Below the pieces are notes generated by a model. That model saw nothing but the letters and a program-made list of their open reading frames with translations, did not search any database and had not been told where the DNA came from. Source: Lachnospiraceae bacterium MD329 (GTDB lineage Bacteria; Bacillota; Clostridia; UBA1381). Taken from it: a stretch of 64,000 nt of DNA. The stretch lies in NCBI GenBank assembly GCA_010206265.1, contig VIQV01000007.1:28840-92839 (forward strand), in the 5' to 3' direction. Both the position numbers and the translations under genes were made by a program. Below, piece after piece: positions 56,612 to 63,017 of the stretch (the stretch's first letter is position 1; every line of letters starts with the position of its first letter).

Positions 56612-57784
56612 ATGCCGAGAAAAGGATTGAACATATCAAAGTACAAAAAGGGTAAATATGATTATTGGCGCGGACGTTATGAAAAGGGGATTGATAGCAG
56701 AGGTCGTATGATATATGGCGAGATATATGCCAAAACTTATACAGAAGTAGAGGAGCGACTTATTAAAATACAAAATGACATCAATGCCAATACTTTTATA
56801 GAACCCAATAAAATAACAGTTTCCCAATGGCTTAATAGGTGGCTAAAAACTTACAAAAATGACAGCTTAACGCAATCAACATATATCAGCTACAAAGGAT
56901 TGATAGAAAACCATATAATGCCTGTAATAGGTGATACACGCTTGCAGACATTATCTTTAGATATGTTACAAGACTTTTTCAACAAGAAGGCGGTAGAGGT
57001 TAATAAACGCACTAAAAAGCCTTTAAGCGTAAAAACATTAAAGAATATGAAAACTATGCTCGTAACGGCATTTAAACAAGCCATTATAAGCGATATTATA
57101 CACCGTAACCCTGCTGAATATATAACACTTCCAAAAGCTGAAAAAAGAGAAATGAGAGTTTTGACAAGAGAAGAACAACATCAACTAATAGACTATATCA
57201 AAGGCTCTTACAGTCGTTTTAAGGTGCTTATATTTCTTGCGTTATGTACGGGTATGCGAGAGGGTGAAATTGCGGCTTTAACGTGGAATGACATAGATTT
57301 TAATAGAAATGTTATAATTGTTAACAAAACGCTTATGAGAGTACAGAAAAAGGACGGGAAAGGAACTGAAATTAAAATTACACCGCCTAAGAGCCAAAAA
57401 TCAAATAGAGTTATTCCTATTCAAGCAATTTTACTAACGGAGTTAAAAAAACACTATACAAGGGTAGCGGCGGAAAGACTTCTTGTCGGTAGTGCGTATA
57501 ATGAGAAAATGTATGTCGTATGTAATGAGTTGGGCGGATATATAGAACCAAGACAAATACAGAAAATATTTAAAGGTTTTACAGCGGCGATAAGCCTTGT
57601 TGATGTGAATTTTCACGCTTTGCGACACACTTTTGCAACAAGAGCTGTCGAAAGTGGAATGGATATCAAAACATTAAGTACTTTATTAGGACACTCTGAC
57701 ATTCAAACAACGCTTAATAGATATGCACATACTACGGACGAACACGCAAGAAGTGAGATAGAAAAAATGAGCAGTCTATTCTGA
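56612..57784 (+). CDS. int: Tyrosine integrase of element 1
   Basis: 390 residues with the Arm-DNA-binding domain (about 1-60), SAM-like core-binding domain (65-165) and catalytic domain with R216, H335, R338, H361 and nucleophile Y371 all present. It should recombine the 52-bp tRNA site. It follows the repressor by two bases. It does not lie next to an att site, since about 2.3 kb of cargo separates it from attR. Confidence 0.95.
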   Translation: MPRKGLNISKYKKGKYDYWRGRYEKGIDSRGRMIYGEIYAKTYTEVEERLIKIQNDINANTFIEPNKITVSQWLNRWLKTYKNDSLTQSTYISYKGLIENHIMPVIGDTRLQTLSLDMLQDFFNKKAVEVNKRTKKPLSVKTLKNMKTMLVTAFKQAIISDIIHRNPAEYITLPKAEKREMRVLTREEQHQLIDYIKGSYSRFKVLIFLALCTGMREGEIAALTWNDIDFNRNVIIVNKTLMRVQKKDGKGTEIKITPPKSQKSNRVIPIQAILLTELKKHYTRVAAERLLVGSAYNEKMYVVCNELGGYIEPRQIQKIFKGFTAAISLVDVNFHALRHTFATRAVESGMDIKTLSTLLGHSDIQTTLNRYAHTTDEHARSEIEKMSSLF

Positions 57785-57806
57785 CAGTGCTATTGTCATA
57801 TAAAGT

Positions 57807-57858
57807 CGCTTACAGCGGCGGAATACTTTTATCTTTCCGCCGCTGTAAGCGGCTTTTA
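57807..57858. terminator. Strong terminator after int
   Basis: GCTTACAGCGGCGGAA pairs perfectly with TTCCGCCGCTGTAAGC (16 bp, loop 11), followed by GGCTTTTATT. GCGGCGGAA also recurs across the element. Confidence 0.85.
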
Positions 57859-58080
57859 TTGTTTATAATTATTGCTTTTGTTATTCAATGCCTTTAATTC
57901 GGGTATTTTGCCCTCTAAAAGCTCGTTTACAAGTCCATTGATAGATTTACCTTTTTTATCGGTATATTGCTTTATAATGGCTTTTCCGCCCTTTTTAACC
58001 TGTATTCTCAAATCATCATACGCTTTTTTTGCATATTTATTTTTTGCTCTTGTTTGTGAATTACCTTTTAATTCTGCCAT
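57856..58080 (-). CDS. Small RHH/Arc-like DNA-binding protein
   Basis: 74 residues from the ATG at 58080 (site GGGTGAT). The basic N-terminus (QTRAKNKYAKKAYDDLRIQVKKGG) followed by a predicted strand-helix-helix with SINGLVNELLEGKIPEL resembles Arc/ribbon-helix-helix repressors found on mobile elements. It is divergent from the small RNA at 58135, whose promoter contains a GACAATA/TATTGTC operator, so it may repress that RNA. Confidence 0.65.
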   Translation of the reverse strand: MAELKGNSQTRAKNKYAKKAYDDLRIQVKKGGKAIIKQYTDKKGKSINGLVNELLEGKIPELKALNNKSNNYKQ

Positions 58081-58099
58081 ATTATCACCCAACTTCTAC

Positions 58100-58128
58100 T
58101 TGACAATACTGTTATTGTCTGATATAAT
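58100..58128 (+). promoter_or_regulatory. Promoter of the small RNA, with overlapping operator
   Basis: Consensus TTGACA-17-TATAAT. GACAATACTGTTATTGTC, an inverted repeat, covers the -35 end and spacer. A related GACAGTGCTATTGTC lies at 57783-57797. Confidence 0.82.
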
Positions 58129-58134
58129 TTAGAT

Positions 58135-58237
58135 AAACAAAGGAACGGTTTTGACCGTTCCGCCAAAAGTTATGTTTTTGTTAGGTTATTAACCTAACAG
58201 AGCCGCACCATTGGCAGATGGGGCGGCTCATTTTTTT
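58135..58237 (+). ncRNA. Small RNA, candidate antitoxin of a type I system
   Basis: About 100 bases from a full-consensus promoter to a terminator, with no reading frame. Stems: GGAACGGT/ACCGTTCC (58142-58161), GTTAGGTTATTAACCTAAC (58180-58198) and GAGCCGC/GCGGCTC with T7 (58200-58237). It runs convergently into the 3' end of the 25-codon hydrophobic peptide gene and overlaps its last bases, as RNAII does with the Fst toxin RNA or RatA with TxpA. Its hairpin sequences recur in the toxin leader, allowing pairing at both ends. Confidence 0.65.
58200..58237. terminator. Terminator shared by convergent RNAs
   Basis: GAGCCGC/GCGGCTC stem with an inner CCAT/ATGG pair and T7 on the plus strand. The toxin stop codon lies inside the 3' arm. 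Confidence 0.85.
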
Positions 58238-58305
58238 ATGTATATTATGATTTCTATAATCACAAGAACTATCTGAATTATTTTAATTATCAGCTCTTTA
58301 TCCAT
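58228..58305 (-). CDS. 25-residue hydrophobic peptide, candidate type I toxin
   Basis: ATG at 58305, TGA at 58228-58230. The peptide has charged ends (MDKE at the start, IKK at the end) around a single Ile/Val-rich membrane helix with one inner Glu. An AGGGGGC ribosome site sits eight bases upstream, and a second perfect AGGAGGTG lies 40 bases upstream without a start codon, perhaps a ribosome standby site. Small size, membrane helix and a convergent RNA sharing the terminator match known type I toxins. No homologue can be named from sequence alone. Confidence 0.62.
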   Translation of the reverse strand: MDKELIIKIIQIVLVIIEIIIYIKK

Positions 58306-58424
58306 AATAAAATGCCCCCTTTATATTCTTTAGTGCAGTTTTCACCTCCTAAAACAATATAAAGGCGGAACAGCCGCCGCCGTTCCCTATTTGTTTATCA
58401 AGGTTAAATATTTAACCTATTGTT

Positions 58425-58453
58425 ATTATAGCATATTTAAAATACCTGTACAA
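58425..58453 (-). promoter_or_regulatory. Promoter of the toxin transcript
   Basis: TTGTAC, 17-base spacer, TATAAT on the minus strand. The start would fall near 58418, at the palindrome AGGTTAAATATTTAACCT. ACCTGTACAAGT overlaps the -35. Confidence 0.72.
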
Positions 58454-58501
58454 GTACAAAAATATACAAATATGTACACGTATATTTGTATGATTTGTCT
58501 A

Positions 58502-58530
58502 TTGCTTTATACCTGTACAGGTAGTATAAT
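58502..58530 (+). promoter_or_regulatory. Promoter of the HIRAN-like gene with palindromic operator
   Basis: TTGCTT, 17-base spacer, TATAAT. The perfect palindrome ACCTGTACAGGT (58511-58522) fills the spacer, and its near copy lies in the divergent toxin promoter. Confidence 0.72.
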
Positions 58531-58565
58531 AATATCAACAAATGAATGAAAGGAGTTTAAACACA

Positions 58566-59009
58566 ATGAAAAACATTCACATTATCCGGCGAATGGTAGC
58601 GACAATGGCAAACCGCCTCAAGAAAAAGGGATTGACACTTTCCGCCGCATTTAAAAAAGCGTGGGAACTTGTCAAGGGTAAATCTATCAATACAAGAGTG
58701 ACAGGAGTTTCTAAAGGTAACAGACAAAAAGCTCTGTACCGTATATTGACCGTTTACCGTCCCGAACAGGTACGCGTATCATTGGAACGGGACAGGGCGA
58801 ATTTATACAATGCTAACGCTGTAAATGTCATTATATCCGTCAATGGCTCTAAGACGTATAATTTAGGTTGTATTCCTCGTAATCTTGCCTATATAGTATC
58901 TGCTCTAATTGATAAGGGTATTGAGCTTATAGCGGCATTTAAAGAGGTTAGAGGTCATTATATGTCATATATGAATTATGGGGCGGTTATAACCTTGAAA
59001 TTAGCATAA
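58566..59009 (+). CDS. HIRAN-like domain protein of the element
   Basis: 147 residues from the ATG at 58566 (AAAGGAG). The N-terminal half is basic and helical. Residues about 68-125 read VRVSLERDRANLYNANAVNVII and GCIPRNLAYIVSALIDKGI, matching the HIRAN pattern (basic patch, NxxDxxAV-like core, GxIPxxLA). HIRAN domains bind DNA 3' ends in HLTF/Rad5-type repair enzymes, and small stand-alone forms occur on phages and plasmids. Its function here is unknown. Confidence 0.72.
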   Translation: MKNIHIIRRMVATMANRLKKKGLTLSAAFKKAWELVKGKSINTRVTGVSKGNRQKALYRILTVYRPEQVRVSLERDRANLYNANAVNVIISVNGSKTYNLGCIPRNLAYIVSALIDKGIELIAAFKEVRGHYMSYMNYGAVITLKLA

Positions 59010-59146
59010 AGAAAAAGCCTTGAATAAGCTGTGAACTTATACAAGGCAAGTGTATTACCAACAAAGAGGAAATACACATAGTTTATCATACAAATAAATT
59101 ATAGCGTATTTCCTCTATAAAGTCAAGATTTTTAGGAGGAATTTTT
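59010..59146 (+). other. Structured gap with two hairpins (no gene)
   Basis: GCCTTG-ATAAG pairs with CTTAT-CAAGGC (about 59016-59046), and AGAGGAAATAC pairs with GTATTTCCTCT across a 40-base loop (about 59064-59117), ending just before the AGGAGGA site of the next gene. Confidence 0.55.
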
Positions 59147-59584
59147 ATGAATAATGGTTTTAATAAGGGGTGGGGGTTAGTGCTTCCACCATATACGGAA
59201 AATATAACTCATTTCTTTTGTAAAGTGGTACAGATTGAATGTGATAGTAATGTCAAAAGAGCCTATGGCAGCATTGTTAGACAGCTTGAAACATTTTCAA
59301 AAGTTCATTCAGAAAAAGACAGAGTGCGCGCTATATCCACTGATGATAATATTATTCAATATTTTTTCAATGGCGAAAATGCTATTCCGCGTTATATATA
59401 TTATTGGTTAAATAGATATTATGGCAGTATTTACGGCGATATTTGCAATTATTCTAAGCGCCACCTTGAAACATATGTAAAACTTCAAAAAATATATTTA
59501 CATATGGAAAAACAGGAGCGGCGGAAATGGAAATTTTATAAAAGAGTAAAAAATATTTTAGAAAAAATACATATAAAAATATAG
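59147..59584 (+). CDS. Hypothetical protein of the element (145 aa)
   Basis: I do not recognise the family. It opens NNGFNKGWGLVLPPYTENITHFFCKVV and is rich in Tyr, Lys and Arg, with a strongly basic helical C-terminus (MEKQERRKWKFYKRVKNILEK), which may bind nucleic acid. Ribosome site AGGAGGA. It is the last gene before attR. Confidence 0.65.
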   Translation: MNNGFNKGWGLVLPPYTENITHFFCKVVQIECDSNVKRAYGSIVRQLETFSKVHSEKDRVRAISTDDNIIQYFFNGENAIPRYIYYWLNRYYGSIYGDICNYSKRHLETYVKLQKIYLHMEKQERRKWKFYKRVKNILEKIHIKI

Positions 59585-60108
59585 AATATTTTATGAGCGG
59601 CGGAAAAAGCAGGGGTTTGCGCCATTACGTTTAACCCCTTGTTTCAAAACTTGCGTGTGAGTACAAACGACTTGGCGGCGGTCTACATATGCAGTAAGTT
59701 AAAACATTTTTAATACCCCCTATATAGTATAAATACAGAAAAATAAATATTTTTTTTACTTGTCATAAATGTTGGATAACCTTTTTATAGACATAATAAT
59801 ATATCTTACCGCCGCTGTAAGGTTTTTACAAATGTATTATACATATCTTATATTGTGTATAATGTGATTGGTTTGAAAAACTTCTAATGTATGTCATAAA
59901 AAAATCGACTTGACATTATACATTTTCAAATTATGTATAATAGATTAGTAAATAAGTGTTTATATTAAACTTTTCCCCTTTAATTTCCCCTTTAAAAGAG
60001 GGGAAATAATAAAATTGTTGTAAGGTAATAAAATATTTATCATCTAAAAATGTAGTATTTAAGCCGTTTCATAAACATCTATAACATAATAATAAATATG
60101 TCTTATAA
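59585..60108. other. 524-base non-coding right end of element 1
   Basis: No gene is seen. It holds two copies of ATTATACA...TGTATAAT inverted repeats (59836-59863, 59915-59941), the second overlapping a TTGACA. It also has one CCGCCGCTGTAA (59809-59820), one GCGGCGGAAA (59597-59606) and the TTCCCCTTT end repeat (59973-59995). It could contain binding sites for integrase or the replication origin or oriT, but none can be proved. Confidence 0.5.
59973..59995. repeat. Right end repeat, possible integrase arm site
   Basis: It matches the left end copy at 53339-53361 in 22 of 23 positions, in the same orientation, 114 bases before attR. Confidence 0.6.
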
Positions 60109-60160
60109 CTCATAACCCGAAGGTCGTTGGTTCAAGTCCAGCCCTCGCAACCATTAAAAA
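60109..60160 (+). repeat. attR of element 1 / junction with element 2
   Basis: Exact 52-bp copy of the initiator-tRNA 3' part. It lacks the tRNA 5' half and is not a functional tRNA. The second integrase gene ends 93 bases away. Confidence 0.94.
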
Positions 60161-60197
60161 TGGCTTAAAACCTAATGTTTTGAGCCATTTGTTTTTT
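60158..60197 (+). terminator. Terminator after attR
   Basis: AAATGGCTTAAAAC/GTTTTGAGCCATTT stem followed by GTTTTTT. It may be the end of element 2 or a former tRNA terminator. Confidence 0.8.
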
Positions 60198-60252
60198 CTG
60201 TTTTGTTTTATTATTGGGTTTTGTCCGTTATTTGTCCGCTATCGTGTAAAAA

Positions 60253-61623
60253 TCAGCTTATTTTTGAGTGATTGAAAATGTCCTGTAGCTTATACGCAGC
60301 TGCTTTATCCGCTGACTTGATAGCGTGTGTATAGATATTCAATGTGGTGGTTCGGTCTGCGTGTCCAAGCCTCTTTGATACTGTAGCAATGTCCACGCCT
60401 CCAGCAATAAGAAGTGTAGCGGCGGTATGACGTAAATTGTGATAATGTATATCAGGCAAGTTATGACGTCTTATAAAGCCCTTGAACCAAGTAGAAAGAG
60501 TATCAGGATTTATCATACTTCCATTTGTAGAGGTGAAGATTTTACCGCTATCAATCCACATATCTCCCATTGCAAGTTGTTGTTTCATCTGTTCTGTTTG
60601 ATATTGCTTTAATAGTTTTATCATATCAGACGGAATGTTTATAATTCTGTTGGAGCTTTTTGTCTTTGTAGTGTCCTCATATACGCCTCTATCGGCAGAA
60701 TAAAGGACAGATTTGTTTATGCTGATAATGCTGTTTTTAAAATCAATGTCAGACCAATTCAAGCCGCAAACCTCACCACGGCGTAAACCAGTATATAATG
60801 TGAGCATAACCGCCGTGCGATATTTTATCGGCTCTGACTGTAAGCATGAAATCAATTCAGCGGCTTGTACTTCATCAAGGCTTACCGCCTCTTTGCGTTC
60901 AGCCTTTGGAGGCTTTACACGGTTACAGGGATTAGACGGTATTACCTGCCATTGGACAGCCGCCGTTAGTATTGAGGATATAAGGCGGTGATATTCTGCT
61001 ATGGTTTTATTAGATAGTTTTGTTTTGCCATTGGCGGGCTTGAATAAATTTTTATGGCTAATTATAGATGTGATTTTATCAGCAGTGTTCATTGATACGT
61101 TGTTTCCGTTGATACAAGAGCGTATTGCGGTTAATGATACGCCTGATTTTTCGGATAATGCTTTTTGAGTATAGCCTGAGGCGATAAGTATGTCCTTGAA
61201 ATCTTTACAAGGTGTGTATTTTGTATCAATCCGTATTCCGTCTTCGCCAAGATTATTATAAAATTCCATTAAGTGGTGAGGCTGTAGCTTGTACACCTTT
61301 ATATGTCCGATTGCAGGTGTTATCCGTTGCATAAGCTCTTTATAGCGTGTTACAGTTCTGGAGCGTAGCTGCTTTTCGGCATAGTCCCTGAACCAACGCT
61401 CTGTAAATTCCGCAAAGGTGATATTACCGTCAAGGAATTGCCCTGTCATACACTTTTCCTCAAACATAACCGCTTGACGGTTCAGCTCCTTGTCAATCTT
61501 CTTTTGTGTCATTCCCTGTTTAGGTTTCCACGTCATAGTTTTTTCAATATGCTTACCCAGCACATCATACCCACACGATACGCGTATTTGATATGTGTTC
61601 CCTCTTTTTCTTACTGTTGCCAT
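60253..61623 (-). CDS. int: Tyrosine integrase of element 2 with internal HTH insertion
   Basis: 456 residues. Arm-binding domain (about 1-60), core-binding domain starting about 68 and catalytic domain with R281, H395, R398, H421 and Y431. Between the core-binding helices, residues about 141-192 form a Cro/CI-like HTH (IASGYTQKALSEKSGVSLTAI; INGNNVSMNTADKI) not part of usual integrases. It presumably acts on the same tRNA site as element 1. Its leader is crossed by a short antisense RNA. Confidence 0.93.
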   Translation of the reverse strand: MATVRKRGNTYQIRVSCGYDVLGKHIEKTMTWKPKQGMTQKKIDKELNRQAVMFEEKCMTGQFLDGNITFAEFTERWFRDYAEKQLRSRTVTRYKELMQRITPAIGHIKVYKLQPHHLMEFYNNLGEDGIRIDTKYTPCKDFKDILIASGYTQKALSEKSGVSLTAIRSCINGNNVSMNTADKITSIISHKNLFKPANGKTKLSNKTIAEYHRLISSILTAAVQWQVIPSNPCNRVKPPKAERKEAVSLDEVQAAELISCLQSEPIKYRTAVMLTLYTGLRRGEVCGLNWSDIDFKNSIISINKSVLYSADRGVYEDTTKTKSSNRIINIPSDMIKLLKQYQTEQMKQQLAMGDMWIDSGKIFTSTNGSMINPDTLSTWFKGFIRRHNLPDIHYHNLRHTAATLLIAGGVDIATVSKRLGHADRTTTLNIYTHAIKSADKAAAYKLQDIFNHSKIS

Positions 61624-61654
61624 AAAAAAACACTTCCTTTCTATGCTTTTATAC

Positions 61655-61683
61655 TTGCATTTTAAGAAGTGCTATGATATAAT
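61655..61683 (+). promoter_or_regulatory. Promoter of an RNA antisense to the integrase leader
   Basis: TTGCAT, 17-base spacer, TATAAT on the plus strand, upstream of the divergent int start. GCTATGATATA and TATATCATAGC (61671-61681, 61704-61714) form an inverted repeat around the start region. Confidence 0.68.
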
Positions 61684-61689
61684 ATCCTT

Positions 61690-61763
61690 GTTTCGAGGTT
61701 TGCTATATCATAGCATATCTTACATTCCTCTGACTGTTTCCCGACGGTCAGGGGAATTTTTTT
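61690..61763 (+). ncRNA. Short RNA candidate antisense to int 2 leader
   Basis: About 75 bases from the promoter to a terminator (TTCCTCTGAC/GTCAGGGGAA with T7, 61725-61763), with no reading frame. It is transcribed against the region upstream of the integrase and the end of the toxin-antitoxin transcript, so it could control either. The evidence is promoter plus terminator only. Confidence 0.5.
61725..61763 (+). terminator. Terminator of the short antisense RNA
   Basis: Ten-pair stem with one G-U, loop TGTTTCCCGACG, followed by TTTTTTT. Confidence 0.82.
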
Positions 61764-61791
61764 ATTATTCCGCCGCGCGGCGGTAAGCTTC

Positions 61792-62022
61792 TTATGCTGC
61801 CTGTTTATTATAATCAATAATTGCTACATCATTTATAATATTCTTTAATTTATTAACAGTAGTTTCGATTTTTTCAAAAACATCATCAGTGTAATATACT
61901 TCTTTGCAATGCTCACACACTAAAGCAGGAACATTTTTAATTACAATTACGCAATTATCTAAATTTGCAACATAGGTTTTCTCTTTTTTTATAAGGTCGT
62001 GTCCACATTCGATACATCTCAT
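61792..62022 (-). CDS. YgiT-type zinc finger antitoxin (MqsA-like N-domain)
   Basis: 76 residues with CxxC pairs MRCIECGHDL and VCEHCKEVYY that bind zinc, the YgiT/MqsA N-terminal pattern, but without the C-terminal HTH of full MqsA. It overlaps the DUF4258 gene by one base and follows a perfect AGGAGG site. The pair is a known type II toxin-antitoxin arrangement. Confidence 0.85.
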   Translation of the reverse strand: MRCIECGHDLIKKEKTYVANLDNCVIVIKNVPALVCEHCKEVYYTDDVFEKIETTVNKLKNIINDVAIIDYNKQAA

Positions 62023-62357
62023 TATTTCTGCCTCCTTGTTTTTAAATCATCATTCCATTTTATATTATCAGGTATATATGCCGTTATTATATACACATAT
62101 TCGCCGTCTGTACTGCATAAAACGTGAATCGGTCTATTACTGTCAGTATAGCCCATTATAAGACAACTGGGAAACGGTTTATCCGTTATATATGTTTCTA
62201 TTATTTCACCATTAGTAAAACATTGTTTGATTTCATATTTTTGAATATCTCGTTCAACCATACGTTGTGCCGCGTGGTCTTTCCATATAATATTATTCTT
62301 TAAGAACATTCTACGAATATCATCAATAGTATACGGTAATTCGTTCAATTCTAACAC
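62022..62357 (-). CDS. DUF4258 family putative toxin
   Basis: 111 residues with WKDHAAQRMVERDIQKYEI and PIHVLCSTDGEYVYIITAYIP, the DUF4258 pattern related to RelE/MqsR-like folds. The conserved His and Arg suggest RNase activity by analogy. It precedes the YgiT-type partner in one transcript, so it is the presumed toxin. Confidence 0.82.
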   Translation of the reverse strand: MLELNELPYTIDDIRRMFLKNNIIWKDHAAQRMVERDIQKYEIKQCFTNGEIIETYITDKPFPSCLIMGYTDSNRPIHVLCSTDGEYVYIITAYIPDNIKWNDDLKTRRQK

Positions 62358-62418
62358 CTCTTTCAGCTGTAATAAACATAAATCACAATGATTATACCGT
62401 TTATCAGCGGCGGTATAG

Positions 62419-62862
62419 TTATTTTATACGTGAGTTTCCCTTTTTAATCATATGCGTTATATCGTCTGTTATGGTCTTAAACATATCCTCTGCAAATTCT
62501 GTACTATACTTATCAGCTTTTAACATATGTTTTATTGTTCCACGCACTTCCGCTTTATCCTCTATATCAAGTTTTTTATACATATCAAATACAAATTGGT
62601 CGGGGTCAACCTCTGAGGGCGGTGTGATGTCAGGTAAGTTGTATGAGCTTGTTTTTGCGCTTTCTTCCCAGCCCATAAGATAAGCAGGGGTCGTTTGTAA
62701 AGCCTGTGCAAGTTTTTCTATTTTGTCACGTCTTATATTTGCAATTTCTCCGCTTTCCCACCGTAAAACTGTTGCTTTACTAACACCTGTAATTTTCCCA
62801 ACTTCCGCAAGGGTCAGACCAAGTTCGTGCCTGCGTTTTTTAATAAGGTCTTTAAATTCCAT
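62419..62862 (-). CDS. XRE-family (CI-like) repressor of element 2
   Basis: 147 residues with an N-terminal HTH (LIKKRRHELGLTLAEVGKITGVSKATVLRWESG) and no C-terminal peptidase domain. The start follows AGGGAGGTG. It faces a Cro-like gene across a gap with repeated GTTnCGTTTACGTA operators, a lysogeny-type switch. A TTGCAT-17-TAATAT promoter lies upstream. Confidence 0.9.
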   Translation of the reverse strand: MEFKDLIKKRRHELGLTLAEVGKITGVSKATVLRWESGEIANIRRDKIEKLAQALQTTPAYLMGWEESAKTSSYNLPDITPPSEVDPDQFVFDMYKKLDIEDKAEVRGTIKHMLKADKYSTEFAEDMFKTITDDITHMIKKGNSRIK

Positions 62863-62941
62863 TTTAACACCTCCCTGTTATAGTGATATTAACATACTTG
62901 TAACGAAAATGCAACCCCTTTTAGAAAAAAAGTAAAAAAAG

Positions 62942-63000
62942 TTGCGTTTACGTATTGACAATATTATCATGCTGTGTTAAAATTGTTACGTAAACGAAAC
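62942..63000. promoter_or_regulatory. Divergent operator region with symmetric operators
   Basis: The Cro-like gene promoter is TTGACA (62955-62960), 17 bases, TAAAAT (62978-62983). TTGCGTTTACGTA (62942-62954) abuts the -35, and the inverted form GTTACGTAAACGAAAC (62985-63000) abuts the -10. Weaker copies are at about 62898-62914 and 63221-63236. Confidence 0.75.
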
Positions 63001-63017
63001 GGAAAGGAGTAAAACAA

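Larger units (their letters stand above)
58132..58399. repeat. Inverted repeats flanking the toxin-antitoxin candidate
   Basis: Left 58132-58164 reads GATAAACAAA then GGAACGG and, after a loop, GTTCCGCC. The right copy (58364-58399) reads the same on the minus strand with a TAG inserted and a GC-rich loop. Each is itself a hairpin. One lies in the 5' part of each of two convergent RNAs. Confidence 0.8.

Noticed and set aside
58313..58350. Longer toxin frame starting at the perfect AGGAGGTG site
   Set aside because: No ATG, GTG or TTG lies at a workable distance in the toxin frame. The frame that starts at the GTG within the site runs out of phase and stops at the toxin start.
60109..60153. 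Second tRNA-Met gene
   Set aside because: Only the 3' part from the anticodon loop onward is present. It is an attachment-site copy, not a tRNA.
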